Source: Leptospira kobayashii
GTDB lineage: Bacteria; Spirochaetota; Leptospiria; Leptospirales; Leptospiraceae
Direction of reading: 5' to 3'
DNA: 64,000 nucleotides
NCBI RefSeq assembly: GCF_003114835.2
Contig: NZ_AP025028.1
Location: forward strand, 1,259,501 to 1,323,500
Numbering within the stretch: position 1 is the stretch's first letter; each line of letters begins with the position of its first letter. Below, one piece after another: positions 18,325-28,185 of this stretch. A model generated the notes under the pieces. It was given only the letters and a program-made list of their open reading frames with translations. It ran no database searches and was not told the origin of the DNA. The position numbers and the translations under genes are program-made.

Positions 18325-19587
18325 CTATAGATTCAGTGCGGATTCGATAAGTCCTCTTAATCCGATTCCGTATCTGTAATTTCCTAAAAAGCGAACCGGT
18401 TGGGAAGTGGATGAGGATTCGTTTTCCATTTCATCAAGATAGCGATTGAACTTGAGTAATTCGTTTCCATATATCGGAAACGATTGTTTCCATATTTTGG
18501 CGTGGACGGAAACGATATCTTCTTCCGCGGAAGATACTGATATTCTCTTTCTATCCTTTTTAACCAAGTCTATTACGTCTTCATTTGTTAGGTGGTCAAG
18601 AAAATCACCTGCATAAATCCACGTTTCCGAATGGAATTCTCCAAAGACTCTTCCTTCGAAAATATAATCATTGAGGAGCACTCCATTGGCGGTGACGTCC
18701 GAATCTTTCGGAAATAATATCCCGAATCCCGGTTTTTTCAAGAGATTTGTTTTTGTAAAACAAGTGATGGTCGCAATCGAAAGAAGAGGAATCGGTTTTA
18801 TATCATGTTTCAAAAATCCTGACGGATTCGTTTCATTTAATATCTGATAAGTGGATCGGATGTTGGTGCAAAATATGATTTCATGACCGGGATATTCTTT
18901 TTTTAAAGTTTCCAAATCGACAATTTCTGTCTTTAAACGAAATTTTATTTTACCTTCCAGCACTTTCACCAGACTTGAAATCAAATCCTTCATTCCTCCT
19001 TGAAATGATATCGAACCTCTGGTTTTGGGCTTTTTTTTGGATTTGTTTTTCGAGTTTTTGAAATTACGATAAACCGAATCTCCTTCTTTCCAAAAAAATT
19101 TGGAAAATACCATCTTAGGATCCATGTCTTTCAGTTTTGCCGCATATATACCACCTAAAGCCGGTTCAATGAGATTTGCGGATACTTTTTTCCCGAATAT
19201 TCTAAAACTCCAACTTTCGAAGGATTCGTTTTCTTCCGGCTTTGCATTCAAAAATAAAAAACCGAAAATGGCGCGAATGATGGAAAAAAAAGAGATAGGG
19301 ATTTGTTTCAGGCGGTTTCCAATCCAAAAGTATCTTTTTTTAGAGGAAGATTTGGGTAGGATGGGATTTAAACCTAATTCTTGAAGTAGCTCTTCCGTTG
19401 CGTAGGAATTCAACAAACCGTTTGCTGCAGTTTCGACTAATCCGAATTCCGTTTTGTAGGTATCCAACATTCCCCCCAAACGATCGGAACTTTCTATCAG
19501 AGTTACTTTTTTGCCTTGTTTTACGGATGAGTATGCGGCGACCAGTCCGCTGATTCCTCCTCCGACGATTAATACCGAATCCGACAC
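18325..19587 (-). CDS. hemG: Protoporphyrinogen oxidase (HemY-type, FAD)
   Basis: 420 residues. It oxidises protoporphyrinogen IX to protoporphyrin IX with FAD and oxygen. The dinucleotide fold is VLIVGGGISGLVAAY at the N-terminus with E31-type ribose contact (VTLIES), followed by DRLGGML. The C-terminus (LGNYRYGIGLRGLIESAL) matches the second FAD-contact region of HemY-type enzymes. GTG start at 19587 directly follows the hemN stop (TAAGTG). It is the last gene of the heme operon. Although I use the symbol hemG, the family is the one named HemY in Bacillus; it is not the flavodoxin-like E. coli HemG. Confidence 0.9.
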   Translation of the reverse strand: MSDSVLIVGGGISGLVAAYSSVKQGKKVTLIESSDRLGGMLDTYKTEFGLVETAANGLLNSYATEELLQELGLNPILPKSSSKKRYFWIGNRLKQIPISFFSIIRAIFGFLFLNAKPEENESFESWSFRIFGKKVSANLIEPALGGIYAAKLKDMDPKMVFSKFFWKEGDSVYRNFKNSKNKSKKKPKTRGSISFQGGMKDLISSLVKVLEGKIKFRLKTEIVDLETLKKEYPGHEIIFCTNIRSTYQILNETNPSGFLKHDIKPIPLLSIATITCFTKTNLLKKPGFGILFPKDSDVTANGVLLNDYIFEGRVFGEFHSETWIYAGDFLDHLTNEDVIDLVKKDRKRISVSSAEEDIVSVHAKIWKQSFPIYGNELLKFNRYLDEMENESSSTSQPVRFLGNYRYGIGLRGLIESALNL

Positions 19588-20937
19588 TTATATCGCTTTT
19601 GAAAAGATAGGAAAATTCGGTTGTGAATTTCTCAGCTTTTCATCTAACGCGGTACAGACGATTCTGAGGAAAGGACGACCGTCTTCGGTGATTTTGATCC
19701 GATCCTCATCCCATTCGATCAAATGGTCCGATTCCATTTCCTGAAGGTAATTTTTAAGATTCTCTTTCCAATCGCTTGGAATTTTAACTTCCCAAGTGGT
19801 CATTAGTTTCAGAATTAACTGTCTTCTTGTTTTATCGGAGTCGTTCAGTTTATGGCCTCTAAAGCTGGGAATGATTCCTTGATTCACAATTCTTCTGTAT
19901 TTGATTTCCAATTTTTCATTTTGATGAAAGGAATCCGATGTTTCCGAAATGGAAGATGTTCCGAGTCCCAGCAAAACATCTGTTTTGTGTGAACTGTAAC
20001 CCATAAAGTTTCTATGTAGTTTGCCTTCCTCGGAAGCTTTCCATAGAGAATCCGTCTTTAATGCGAAATGATCCATTCCAATTTCCTGATAGCCGCCGGC
20101 TTCCAGCAATTTTCTGCCCCTTTCGTATAACTCTCGTTTTTCTTCGGATTTCGGCAGATCTTCTTCCGTAAAAAGTCTTTGGGATGATTTGATCCAAGGT
20201 ACATGTGCATAAGAGTAAAAAGCGATTCTATCCGGGCGGAGAGAAAGAGTGAGCTCGATCGTTTTTTCCATGGAAGCGATTGTTTGTTTGGGAAGACCGT
20301 AGATCAGATCGAAATTTACGGAAGTATAACCCAATTCACGCGCGGTTTCTGTAATGTTTTCGGTATTTTCAAACGGTTGGATTCGATTGACAAGTCGCTG
20401 TACTTCCGCATCGAAGTCCTGAACTCCCAGACTGATTCTTCTGAATCCGTATTTGTATAAGATCTCCAATTGGGTTCTTCTCGTTCTGCGAGGGTCGACT
20501 TCGATGGAAAACTCTGCATTTTTATTGGGAGACAATTTCCCGGTTATGTTTGATATCAGGTATTCCAGATTTTTTTCCGAGAGGTAAGTCGGAGTTCCGC
20601 CACCTAAGTGTAGTTCATCGAGTGATCTGTTCTTTAGATTGGAAATCTTGGAAATATAAAGATCCAGCTCTTTGATCACTGATTCCACATACGGTTCTTC
20701 CACGGTATGGTTTTTTGTAATGGAAGTATTACATCCGCAGAAAGTGCATAGAGTTTCGCAAAAAGGTATATGTACGTAAATCGCAAGAGAAGAATCTTGT
20801 TTTGCAAGGCTGTTTTCCAGAGAATCGATCCATTCCTCCGAACTCGGCATATCCGTCCAATAAGGAACCGTCGGATAACTGGTGTATCTCGGTGCCGGAA
20901 TGTCGTATTTTCTTAATAAATCTTTACGCGCTAACAT
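19588..20937 (-). CDS. hemN: Oxygen-independent coproporphyrinogen III oxidase (radical SAM)
   Basis: 449 residues. It decarboxylates two propionates of coproporphyrinogen III. The radical SAM cluster is CETLCTFCGC, with C60, C64, C67 and the extra C69 typical of true HemN; HIPF lies directly before it, and GGGTPTYL follows. The N-terminal trip-wire segment PRYTSYPTVPYW is present, which supports HemN rather than the HemW heme chaperone. Its start overlaps hemE by 14 bp. It sits in an operon whose next step is an oxygen-dependent oxidase, so the cell can make coproporphyrin products both with and without oxygen. Confidence 0.94.
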   Translation of the reverse strand: MLARKDLLRKYDIPAPRYTSYPTVPYWTDMPSSEEWIDSLENSLAKQDSSLAIYVHIPFCETLCTFCGCNTSITKNHTVEEPYVESVIKELDLYISKISNLKNRSLDELHLGGGTPTYLSEKNLEYLISNITGKLSPNKNAEFSIEVDPRRTRRTQLEILYKYGFRRISLGVQDFDAEVQRLVNRIQPFENTENITETARELGYTSVNFDLIYGLPKQTIASMEKTIELTLSLRPDRIAFYSYAHVPWIKSSQRLFTEEDLPKSEEKRELYERGRKLLEAGGYQEIGMDHFALKTDSLWKASEEGKLHRNFMGYSSHKTDVLLGLGTSSISETSDSFHQNEKLEIKYRRIVNQGIIPSFRGHKLNDSDKTRRQLILKLMTTWEVKIPSDWKENLKNYLQEMESDHLIEWDEDRIKITEDGRPFLRIVCTALDEKLRNSQPNFPIFSKAI

Positions 20938-21982
20938 GGAATTCCTCGCGGATGATTTCGATCATTTCCTTGACATTGGATTCAGGTGTTCCTTGCAGTA
21001 CTCCGTGCCCAAGTCCGGATACCCATCCTTTTCTTTCTTCTTTACTTAGACGTTTGATAGGCTCCAAATAATTCAAGAGTGCTTTTTTGAATTCATCTCT
21101 GGGCAAGAAGAGGAGAGACTGATCGAAATTTCCTTGTAAAAATCCGCGGGAGTAACCGTCTTTTAGCAGCTGGTCCATGGAGAATCGATGGTCGATTCCG
21201 AATCCTGCAAGGCCTTCCATATTTTTTATTAGATCTAATTGATGTTCGGTGGTTCCTTTTGCGTAATAACCTACTTTCCCCGGGAATCGGGAAACCAACC
21301 TTTGCAGAGGTTTGGCAACATACTCTTTGAAATAATAAGGACTCAAATCTCCCGCAGCAGTGTCAAAAATCATAACCAATTCCGCACCACCTTCCAATTG
21401 AAGGCGTAGATTTTCCAAAAGTAAGGGAATGATCATTTCAAAGAAACCGGCAATCAAACCGGAGTTCACTTTGGAATGAGTCAGGTTGCCATCGTGTTTT
21501 CCGGAAGATGCATACGTGTAAAGAGTCCAAGGTCCGCCGAGGAATCCGATCAAAGAGGTTTCCTTCGGTAAAATTTCACGAGTCAGAAGCATTGCTTTTT
21601 TTTGAAATTCCAATCCGGCGATGGCTTCGGAACATGATCTCAATTTGGAAAGATCCTTTTCCGAATCCAAGCGAAAGGATAATACGGGACCTGGATTGTA
21701 GTCCAATCCCATCCCTAATGCCTCCAATGGGAACAGAATGTCCGAAAAAAGTATGGATACATCGAATCCGAATTCTTTTACAGGACCTAATGCTACTTCT
21801 GCGGCTAGTTCCGGATTTTTGCAAAGTTCGGTGAAACTGTATTTTTCTTTTAAGTTTCGGTAATGGGAATGATATCTTCCCGCTTGTCTCATAAACCAGA
21901 TCGGAGGAATGTCTTGTGGGATTCCTGCGAGAGCATTTGCAAAACGGGGATTTCTGATTTGGGTGACGGTTTCCAGTTTCAT
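20924..21982 (-). CDS. hemE: Uroporphyrinogen decarboxylase
   Basis: 352 residues. It removes four carboxyl groups from uroporphyrinogen III to give coproporphyrinogen III. The family signature [16 protein letters not shown] is at residues about 27-42, the catalytic aspartate lies in ILFSDILFP, and [12 protein letters not shown] and FGIDHRFSM match the substrate pocket. The start overlaps the hemL stop by 4 bp (ATGA). Confidence 0.96.
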   Translation of the reverse strand: MKLETVTQIRNPRFANALAGIPQDIPPIWFMRQAGRYHSHYRNLKEKYSFTELCKNPELAAEVALGPVKEFGFDVSILFSDILFPLEALGMGLDYNPGPVLSFRLDSEKDLSKLRSCSEAIAGLEFQKKAMLLTREILPKETSLIGFLGGPWTLYTYASSGKHDGNLTHSKVNSGLIAGFFEMIIPLLLENLRLQLEGGAELVMIFDTAAGDLSPYYFKEYVAKPLQRLVSRFPGKVGYYAKGTTEHQLDLIKNMEGLAGFGIDHRFSMDQLLKDGYSRGFLQGNFDQSLLFLPRDEFKKALLNYLEPIKRLSKEERKGWVSGLGHGVLQGTPESNVKEMIEIIREEFHVSA

Positions 21983-23268
21983 TTGGAATACTCCTTTTTT
22001 AAACCGGATTCGGCTTTGTTCAAGGTTTCATTCAAAATCTCTTTTGTATGAACGGTAGAAAGAAACCCAACCTCATATCCGCTAGGTGCCAGGTAGATTC
22101 CTTCTTTAAGCAATGTATGAAATAATCGCGCGAAATTTTCCTTATGCCCTTTCGGGATTTGAGTTAAATTTCGAACAGGTGTTTCGCTGAATTCTTTAAA
22201 CCAAAAAAGAGACCCGTGACATATCGCTTGCCATTTTAAACCGGTATAACGATCCAATAGACTCGCAAGCTCTCCGGTAAAATAACGACAGTCTTCTTCC
22301 AATGTTTTGTAAGGATTTTCATTCCAAGCTTTCTTTAAAGAAGCGAGCCCCGCTCTCATTCCGAAAGGATTTGCGGATAATGTACCTGCTTGATAAACAG
22401 GACCACTCGGAGCAACCAGATCCATATATTTGGCTTTACCGGCATAAGCTCCTACCGGAAATCCACCACCCAAAATTTTTCCATAACAGACCAGATCTGG
22501 TTCGATTCCCAGCTCTCCCGCCATTCCCTGGAAGCCAACTCGAAATCCGGAGATCACTTCGTCGAACAAAACCAATGCTCCGTAATTTTTTGCAAGCATG
22601 GAGATCTTTTGTAAAAATTCCTTTCTTTGGATCAACAATCCATAGTTAGCCGGTAATGGTTCTATTACTACGACTGCGATTTGTTCTCCTTCTTTTTGAA
22701 AGAGTGCTTCGAGAGAAGATTCATCGTCAAGGGGCAAAACCAAAGTATTTTGAATCATTTCAATTCCTATTCCGGCACTATCGCTGGAACTCAGTCCCGC
22801 AAGCCCTGAGCCGGCTTTTACTAGAAGCGCGTCCAAGTGGCCGTGATAACATCCGTCGAATTTCAGGATTTTGTTTCTTCCCGTTGAGGCTCGTGCTACA
22901 CGGAGAGCACTCATGACAGCTTCCGTACCTGAGTTTACAAATCTTATCTTTTCCACCCAAGGAATCTTGGATGTGATAAACTCCGCCAGTTCCAGGGAAT
23001 AAGGTTCGCAAGCTCCGAAAGACCATGCGGTTTCCACGGTCTCTCGCACAACACCTGCTATATCCGGATGTCTGTGACCGAATAATAAAGGTCCGAAACT
23101 TTGGCAATAGTCGATATATTCTTTGCCTTCCACATCGAATAATTTTGCGCCTTCCGCCTTTTGAAAAAAGACGGGAGTACCTCCTACAGAGGCGAAAGAA
23201 CGAACGGGGGAATGAACTCCTCCCGGAGAAACTTTTTTGGAACGTTCGAATAAATCTTTGGAATTCAT
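21979..23268 (-). CDS. hemL: Glutamate-1-semialdehyde 2,1-aminomutase
   Basis: 429 residues. It converts glutamate-1-semialdehyde to 5-aminolevulinate with pyridoxal phosphate. The PLP aspartate is in [12 protein letters not shown] and the Schiff-base lysine in [15 protein letters not shown]; the N-terminus [19 protein letters not shown] is the standard one. With HemA it forms the C5 route to aminolevulinate. It overlaps both neighbours by 4 bp, so translation is coupled. Confidence 0.96.
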   Translation of the reverse strand: MNSKDLFERSKKVSPGGVHSPVRSFASVGGTPVFFQKAEGAKLFDVEGKEYIDYCQSFGPLLFGHRHPDIAGVVRETVETAWSFGACEPYSLELAEFITSKIPWVEKIRFVNSGTEAVMSALRVARASTGRNKILKFDGCYHGHLDALLVKAGSGLAGLSSSDSAGIGIEMIQNTLVLPLDDESSLEALFQKEGEQIAVVVIEPLPANYGLLIQRKEFLQKISMLAKNYGALVLFDEVISGFRVGFQGMAGELGIEPDLVCYGKILGGGFPVGAYAGKAKYMDLVAPSGPVYQAGTLSANPFGMRAGLASLKKAWNENPYKTLEEDCRYFTGELASLLDRYTGLKWQAICHGSLFWFKEFSETPVRNLTQIPKGHKENFARLFHTLLKEGIYLAPSGYEVGFLSTVHTKEILNETLNKAESGLKKEYSK

Positions 23269-24215
23269 ATAAATAATTTCTTGGCCTCTCTTGCCGCATA
23301 ACTGATCAAAAACGAAACTCCCGCTCTTCTGAATACATTCCAGGTTTCAACAAGGCCTTCCTCTCTTTTTAAGAATCCGTTTTTTGCAAGTAATTCGATG
23401 GATGCATATTCTCCGCTGACTTGGTAGGCGCCTAAGGGAAGATTTGTTTTTTCTTTTATGGGAAGAACCAGGTCTATGGACGTCATCCCCGGTTTTAACA
23501 TTAAAAAATCCGCACCTTCCTTTTCATCCCGGATGGATGCTGCAATTGCAGATTCCCGATCTCTTACATCCAATTGGTATGTGGAACGATCCCCGAAACT
23601 AGGGGCCGATTCCGCAGCATCGCGGAAGGGACCGTAAAAATTACTTTTGAATTTTGTCGAATAACTCATGATAGGTACATGATGAAAACCGTTGGAATCC
23701 AGGATGCTTCTATGCGAAGCGACCCGTCCGTCCATCATATCGCTCGGTGCAATTCCATCCGCTCCCGCTTCAGCAAATAACAATGCTAAGTTGGACAATC
23801 GTTTCACGGATTTTGCATTGTGAATTTTCCCATCCGGTTCCAGATGACCGCAATGTCCGTGGGTTGTAACGGAACAAAGACAAGTATCCAACCAGAGAAA
23901 AATATGGGGGAATTCCTTTTTGATACCGGATATGGCATTATGATAGAAAGAAGAACTGAATTCCGTATCCGACTTTTTTTTCGGAACGGTAAATAAAAGG
24001 AATTGGTCCACACCGGAATTGATATCGGATTCAATTTGTTTGTATAAGGAAGATTCGGATTCTCTATAGACTCCGGACATCCCGCCGATCGGTTCCCTAT
24101 CTTTCAGATCTTCTACAATGAATAGAGGTTGGATGAATTTTTTTGCACTTAAGGAGCTACTGCTTGAAAGTTCTCTCAGCTGGTGTGAGTTTTTGGTTCT
24201 ACGTAAATGGTTCAT
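23265..24215 (-). CDS. hemB: Delta-aminolevulinic acid dehydratase (porphobilinogen synthase)
   Basis: About 316 residues. It condenses two aminolevulinates to porphobilinogen. The zinc site has [14 protein letters not shown] (three cysteines), one lysine lies in [15 protein letters not shown] and the Schiff-base lysine in [12 protein letters not shown]. The ATG at 24215 (MNHLRRTK) gives the normal N-terminus and lies 13 nt after the hemCD stop. A frame opening at 24302 would overlap hemCD by 74 bp and has no family resemblance. Confidence 0.95.
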   Translation of the reverse strand: MNHLRRTKNSHQLRELSSSSSLSAKKFIQPLFIVEDLKDREPIGGMSGVYRESESSLYKQIESDINSGVDQFLLFTVPKKKSDTEFSSSFYHNAISGIKKEFPHIFLWLDTCLCSVTTHGHCGHLEPDGKIHNAKSVKRLSNLALLFAEAGADGIAPSDMMDGRVASHRSILDSNGFHHVPIMSYSTKFKSNFYGPFRDAAESAPSFGDRSTYQLDVRDRESAIAASIRDEKEGADFLMLKPGMTSIDLVLPIKEKTNLPLGAYQVSGEYASIELLAKNGFLKREEGLVETWNVFRRAGVSFLISYAAREAKKLFI

Positions 24216-24228
24216 TGGTCTCGTTGCA

Positions 24229-25776
24229 TTATTTTGTAATATGATTTTCGATCCATCCCTCAAAAGAAAGGCATACGTGAATCCTGTTTGCTGCTTCTTC
24301 ACCTAACTCAGATTTGACTTTGGAAAAAGTGGAGCCCGGGCCCACGAAATGTATTACTTTTTTAAGGATAGGGTATTTGGATGTAATGATATTGAATTCG
24401 GATCCGCTTCTCCAGAAAGCAGCCTTGATCTTTTCCGGATCGAAGTTTGCGGGAATCTCCGGAGCGGAAAGGTGATAAGTAGGTATCAATTGGTAAGTTG
24501 TCTTGGAAAGATCCGAATCTTGATGGGATAATTTGACAAAATTCGGTTTTCGATGGAACAAGGTTTCTATTTTCAGATCTTCCAATTCTCCAAGACCGTC
24601 AACGGAACCGTGTACCCATACTCCTCTTTTTGCAAGCTCTCTCCATGTTGTGAGTCCTGAAGTCCAAACTATCTGTGTTTTCGGATCTATGATCAGATCC
24701 TGCGGGAATGCATAACCACGGGCGATAAATAAATCGGAATTAGGTGGTATTTTGTAGGCTATTCTTTCTCTTTGCCTTTGCGCCATCTTAGCTTGTGAAG
24801 GCCAAACTTCATCGATGGAAAAATGAAGATCCGGTTTCGGCTCGATTCCTTTTTTCGATAAGTTTTCCTTTTCGTCCGTTTCACCTTGCAAAAACCTCAC
24901 CTGGCCGTAAGGACGGATGATTACTGATACACCGATTTTCTGATGACATCCTCCGCCAAACCGGGATAATATTTCCCTTTCCGTTTCCGAAGATTGTTTC
25001 GCTTTCGGATCGGTTAGTTTTGAAAATAGATCTTGAGTTTCCTTTTCGTCTTCCCGAACTTCCACACAAAGGGCGCCTTGTGCCGGTGCGTTCGGGTTCA
25101 AAGAAAGAGGAAGAATCATAAGCAAACATTGATTTAACGAATGACGTAAAAAGTTCCGGATCTCGGCAAATTCCGATATATCTTCTGATAAAAAATCCGA
25201 ATTCAATAAACGATCTAACGCAGCTTTTGCGATAATCAAACCGTGTGCGTCGCTTTCCAAAAATTTTTTGATCCTGGTTTGTACATTTCCACGGATGGGG
25301 GAAAAAGACAGGTTTGATTTTGCCAAAGGATCGGGTAGGTATTCGGAAAAGAATTTTTGCAGATTGAACTCTCTTCTGGGTGAGGAAGTGCAAAATGTCA
25401 AATTCTGATCGGGATTTTGCCAGGCGGATTTTTTAAATAATAAAACATCTCTTTGATCTTCCCTAGGTAATACGGAGATAACGGATGTTCCTTGTCTTTT
25501 TTCAAGATCCAAATCTTTCCAGGAATGTACAATGGCATCCACTTCGTTCTTTAATAAATCATCTTGCAGGTCTTTGGTAAAAATTCCTTTTCCTGCAATT
25601 TGCCAGAGAGGACTTGTCAGATCCTTATCCCCGGAAGCTTCTTTGAATTTGTAAACGATCGTAAGGTCGGGGTTTGTATCTTTTAGTTTTTTACCGACGG
25701 TATAAGCTTGGAGTTTGGCCAGAGTGGAAGATCTTGCGCCAATTGTTATTTTTCTAGACAAGCTAAGTCTTCCCAT
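24229..25776 (-). CDS. hemC: Fused porphobilinogen deaminase / uroporphyrinogen-III synthase (HemC-HemD)
   Basis: 515 residues. Residues about 8-310 are porphobilinogen deaminase: ITIGARSSTLAKLQAY, VHSWKDLD, RGNVQTRI and PAQGALCVEV, with the dipyrromethane cofactor cysteine near residue 277 in FGGGCHQK. The last roughly 200 residues, ending IIFVGPG-like and CLSFEGWIE segments, are where uroporphyrinogen-III synthase is expected; TSGLTTWRELAKRGVWVHGS matches the HemD start. A HemC/HemD fusion has been described for Leptospira. The start overlaps hemA by 31 bp. The product feeds heme and, through SUMT, siroheme. Confidence 0.92.
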   Translation of the reverse strand: MGRLSLSRKITIGARSSTLAKLQAYTVGKKLKDTNPDLTIVYKFKEASGDKDLTSPLWQIAGKGIFTKDLQDDLLKNEVDAIVHSWKDLDLEKRQGTSVISVLPREDQRDVLLFKKSAWQNPDQNLTFCTSSPRREFNLQKFFSEYLPDPLAKSNLSFSPIRGNVQTRIKKFLESDAHGLIIAKAALDRLLNSDFLSEDISEFAEIRNFLRHSLNQCLLMILPLSLNPNAPAQGALCVEVREDEKETQDLFSKLTDPKAKQSSETEREILSRFGGGCHQKIGVSVIIRPYGQVRFLQGETDEKENLSKKGIEPKPDLHFSIDEVWPSQAKMAQRQRERIAYKIPPNSDLFIARGYAFPQDLIIDPKTQIVWTSGLTTWRELAKRGVWVHGSVDGLGELEDLKIETLFHRKPNFVKLSHQDSDLSKTTYQLIPTYHLSAPEIPANFDPEKIKAAFWRSGSEFNIITSKYPILKKVIHFVGPGSTFSKVKSELGEEAANRIHVCLSFEGWIENHITK

Positions 25777-26624
25777 CCGTGTAAAAGATGAATTTGTTCT
25801 TCTTCGCGTTCTCGTGTTAGTTCTTCAATTAAAGAAAGAATTTGAGGGCGAAGGTTTGTCAGATGATTTTCCGTTTCGGTGATATTTGCTAAGATTTCCT
25901 TAAAGGAAATATATTTGGTATTCTGAGGAATGTGTTCCAATTCGGTTTCGGCACGAAAATCTATAATCAATCGTTTCGGTTTTATATTTGGAGTGAGTTT
26001 TTCCGGAAAATAGGAAGATGCGATCACTAAAGATTCCGATCTGTCGGTATAGTCTTCCCAAAGTGAGGTTTGAATTGAGTAACGTGATTTCAATTCGGAC
26101 AATCGTTCCGGGTTTCTTGCTATGACTGTAACCGATCTGCCTTTCTGAATTAAGTAGGGGAGAATGGCTTCGGCTAATTTACCACTTCCGAATAAACTAA
26201 TAGACTCGTTTTCTTCTAAAAAGGAATCTGCAATGCTACCGTAAGTCTGTCTTCCTTGTCCGGTTAGTAGTTTGGAACGAACGATTTTTGTTTGTTCCAA
26301 AATTTGATCACGTAATTTGTGTAAGTTTTTCGAAAATGGAGAATCGTTCAGATTTTCCTTTCGGAAACGATCCCGAAATTGGGCGAGAATCTCACTTTCT
26401 CCGAAAAGTCGGGAATGAACTCCTGTGACTATTTCCAAAATCAATTGGTATGCTGCAAAGCCGTTGTGGAGAGAAATGTTTTCAGGGATGTTTTCTGTGG
26501 AAACCAATCTGTCATCGCCGATATAAACGGAGCGCATGCAAGTATGCCAGGAAACGAAACCGTCCAGTTCCTTCGTAGCTCTATCTTCCGCATCATCATG
26601 CAATACGATTAGGTTTCCCCACAT
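25746..26624 (-). CDS. hemA: Glutamyl-tRNA reductase (short form)
   Basis: 292 residues; it reduces glutamyl-tRNA to glutamate-1-semialdehyde. The catalytic cysteine is C29 in HTCMRS (TCNR in most homologues) and the next signature is GVHSRLFGESEILAQFRD. The NADPH fold is near SISLFGSGKLAEAILPYL. Typical enzymes have over 400 residues; here the N-terminus is about 20 residues shorter and the C-terminal dimerisation domain is nearly absent. An in-frame TAA lies four codons before the ATG, so no longer start exists. It heads the heme operon and faces msrB across a 160-bp gap with a Fur-like site. Confidence 0.9.
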   Translation of the reverse strand: MWGNLIVLHDDAEDRATKELDGFVSWHTCMRSVYIGDDRLVSTENIPENISLHNGFAAYQLILEIVTGVHSRLFGESEILAQFRDRFRKENLNDSPFSKNLHKLRDQILEQTKIVRSKLLTGQGRQTYGSIADSFLEENESISLFGSGKLAEAILPYLIQKGRSVTVIARNPERLSELKSRYSIQTSLWEDYTDRSESLVIASSYFPEKLTPNIKPKRLIIDFRAETELEHIPQNTKYISFKEILANITETENHLTNLRPQILSLIEELTREREEEQIHLLHGWEDLACLEK

Positions 26625-26697
26625 GATTCTATCTTATCAGAATTAAGCTTCTATTTGTCACGGGATTGTCAGCCTTTGAAAAAATAATTTTCTTAAT

Positions 26698-26712
26698 TGA
26701 TTCTCATTCTCA
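26698..26712. promoter_or_regulatory. Fur/PerR-like operator between hemA and msrB
   Basis: TGATTCTCATTCTCA matches the 7-1-7 Fur-family pattern TGATAATNATTATCA at 11 of the 14 defined positions. It lies 73 nt before the msrB start and 73 nt before the hemA start, in the middle of the divergent region. A Fur- or PerR-type regulator could control heme synthesis and peroxide repair together. The match was found by eye. Confidence 0.45.
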
Positions 26713-26784
26713 TTTTATTCGCCGAGAGAAGCATGTAAAAAATTGATATGTACGATCAGTTTCTTTTGGTAAGGCGAGGCTCTT

Positions 26785-27201
26785 ATGCGTCTAATGACCA
26801 CTATGGTTGATAAAATCCAAATCTCTGAAGATGAATTAAAACAAAAACTCACTCCCGAGCAATACCATGTAACAAGAAATAAAGGTACAGAACGTCCTTT
26901 TACGGGCGAATACTACCAACATAAAGAGAAAGGAACTTATCTCTGCGTATGTTGCGGACAGGAATTATTTGATTCCGAAACAAAGTATGAATCGGGGAGC
27001 GGTTGGCCTAGTTATTACCAAGCCATCAACGAATCTGCAATTGAAACGGAAGTGGATAAAAGTCATTCCATGCAAAGGGTGGAGATCCATTGCAGCAAAT
27101 GCAACGCCCATCTCGGTCATGTGTTTCCGGACGGTCCCAAACCTACAGGACTTAGATACTGTGTGAATTCATTATCCTTAACTTTTAAAAAGGAAGGATA
27201 G
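26785..27201 (+). CDS. msrB: Peptide-methionine (R)-S-oxide reductase MsrB
   Basis: 138 residues. It reduces the R form of methionine sulfoxide in proteins. Zinc cysteines are C54 and C57 (CVCC) and C103 and C106 (CSKC), and the catalytic cysteine is C126 in [16 protein letters not shown] and [10 protein letters not shown] are family motifs. The ATG at 26785 follows AAGGCGAGG; inner ATGs at codons 4 and 7 are possible. It is divergent from the heme operon with a Fur/PerR-like site between. Confidence 0.95.
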   Translation: MRLMTTMVDKIQISEDELKQKLTPEQYHVTRNKGTERPFTGEYYQHKEKGTYLCVCCGQELFDSETKYESGSGWPSYYQAINESAIETEVDKSHSMQRVEIHCSKCNAHLGHVFPDGPKPTGLRYCVNSLSLTFKKEG

Positions 27202-27213
27202 GGATAAGAAATT

Positions 27214-27702
27214 TTATTTTGATTCGGAGAGCCAGGTTACTGTTTCTCCGCAGTTTTTTGCTACAACGGCAGTGGGAGAAGGGCCGGGTTTTTCTTCAAA
27301 GCTGACCGCTCCAAAGTTAACACCGATTCTGTGATAAATTTTTCTGGCGAGTTTGGACAATTGATTCGCTTCGCATTGATTCCCCAATTTGGATTCTATG
27401 CGGGAGATCATAGTTAATAATTCTGCATTCCCTTCCGAATCTTTCATTCCGATTGCGGATTTGAGAACGATTGCTTTTTTCAGATATTCTCTGGCTTCCG
27501 AGTAACGGTTCGTTGTAATGGAATGTTTTGCTTTTTCCTCTAAATCTTCGATGATCTGGGGGATGCGGGAAAGACGAACCTCATGAAGGATTTCTTCCGC
27601 AGTTTTGTCTAAGACAGGATTTGCGTAGAGATTAGGCAACCCGCCTATTATTGCGACAAATAGACAGAGGATTATTTGGAATAATAGGCGAGAATGTTGC
27701 AC
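27214..27702 (-). CDS. Small secreted TPR-like protein of unknown function
   Basis: 162 residues with a signal peptide (about 1-27, ending LPNLYA). Residues 45-125 form helical hairpins of TPR type: ITTNRYSEAREYLKKAIVL and QCEANQLSKLARKIYHRIG. Two cysteines (near 108 and 151) could form a disulfide. It is convergent with msrB (12 nt apart) and its start lies 82 nt from the RNase P RNA gene on the other strand. I do not recognise a family. Confidence 0.65.
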   Translation of the reverse strand: MQHSRLLFQIILCLFVAIIGGLPNLYANPVLDKTAEEILHEVRLSRIPQIIEDLEEKAKHSITTNRYSEAREYLKKAIVLKSAIGMKDSEGNAELLTMISRIESKLGNQCEANQLSKLARKIYHRIGVNFGAVSFEEKPGPSPTAVVAKNCGETVTWLSESK

Positions 27703-27784
27703 AATGTAACTAATGCAGTAATCATGCCAAATAATCCAAAATAAATCGACTAGACTTCTTTTGATAAAAAAAGAAACTGTAAGA

Positions 27785-28134
27785 TAGCCTTGGTCGAGTG
27801 ATCGCCTTTTAGAAAAACGGTAACGTTTCCTAGGGGGAGGAAAGTCCGGACACTAGGGGACAATCGGACCGAGTAATCCTCGGGGTGAAACGGGGAGACC
27901 CTTTTTATACGGAAAGTGCAACAGAAAGCAAACCGCCGAAACTATTTTAGTTGGTAAGGGTGAAAGGGTGGAGTAAGAGCCCACCGCTTATTTTGTAAAA
28001 AATAAGGCATGGTAAACCCTCCGATGTGCAATCTCAAGTAAACAACCGTTATGAGCCTGTCCCGCCAGGTTGTGGGTAGAGAGCATTAGATAAATGATCA
28101 CATAGAACAGAATCCGGCTTACGGGCCAAGGCTA
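27785..28134 (+). ncRNA. rnpB: RNase P RNA (bacterial type A)
   Basis: P1 is TAGCCTTGG at 27785-27793 paired with CCAAGGCTA at 28126-28134. The universal cores are present in order: GAGGAAAGTCCGGAC, ACAGAAAGCAAACCGCC, GGTAAGGGTGAAAGGGTGG with AAGAGCCCACCGC, and ACAGAATCCGGCTTACGGG. The total of about 350 nt is normal. It trims the 5' ends of tRNA precursors, including the tRNA-Arg of this window. A T-rich tract (CTTTTTTCTTTTTC) directly after P1 acts as terminator. Confidence 0.96.
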
Positions 28135-28185
28135 CTTTTTTCTTTTTCACTTCATTTCTTTTCCATGGATCTCCAGTATAGTTTT

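Noticed and set aside
22778..23299. 173-codon frame overlapping hemL
   Set aside because: It is arginine-rich shadow sequence in an alternative frame of hemL, which is certain.
24216..24302. Upstream extension of hemB
   Set aside because: It overlaps hemCD by 74 bp and encodes sequence unlike any HemB N-terminus; ATG 24215 gives the normal start.
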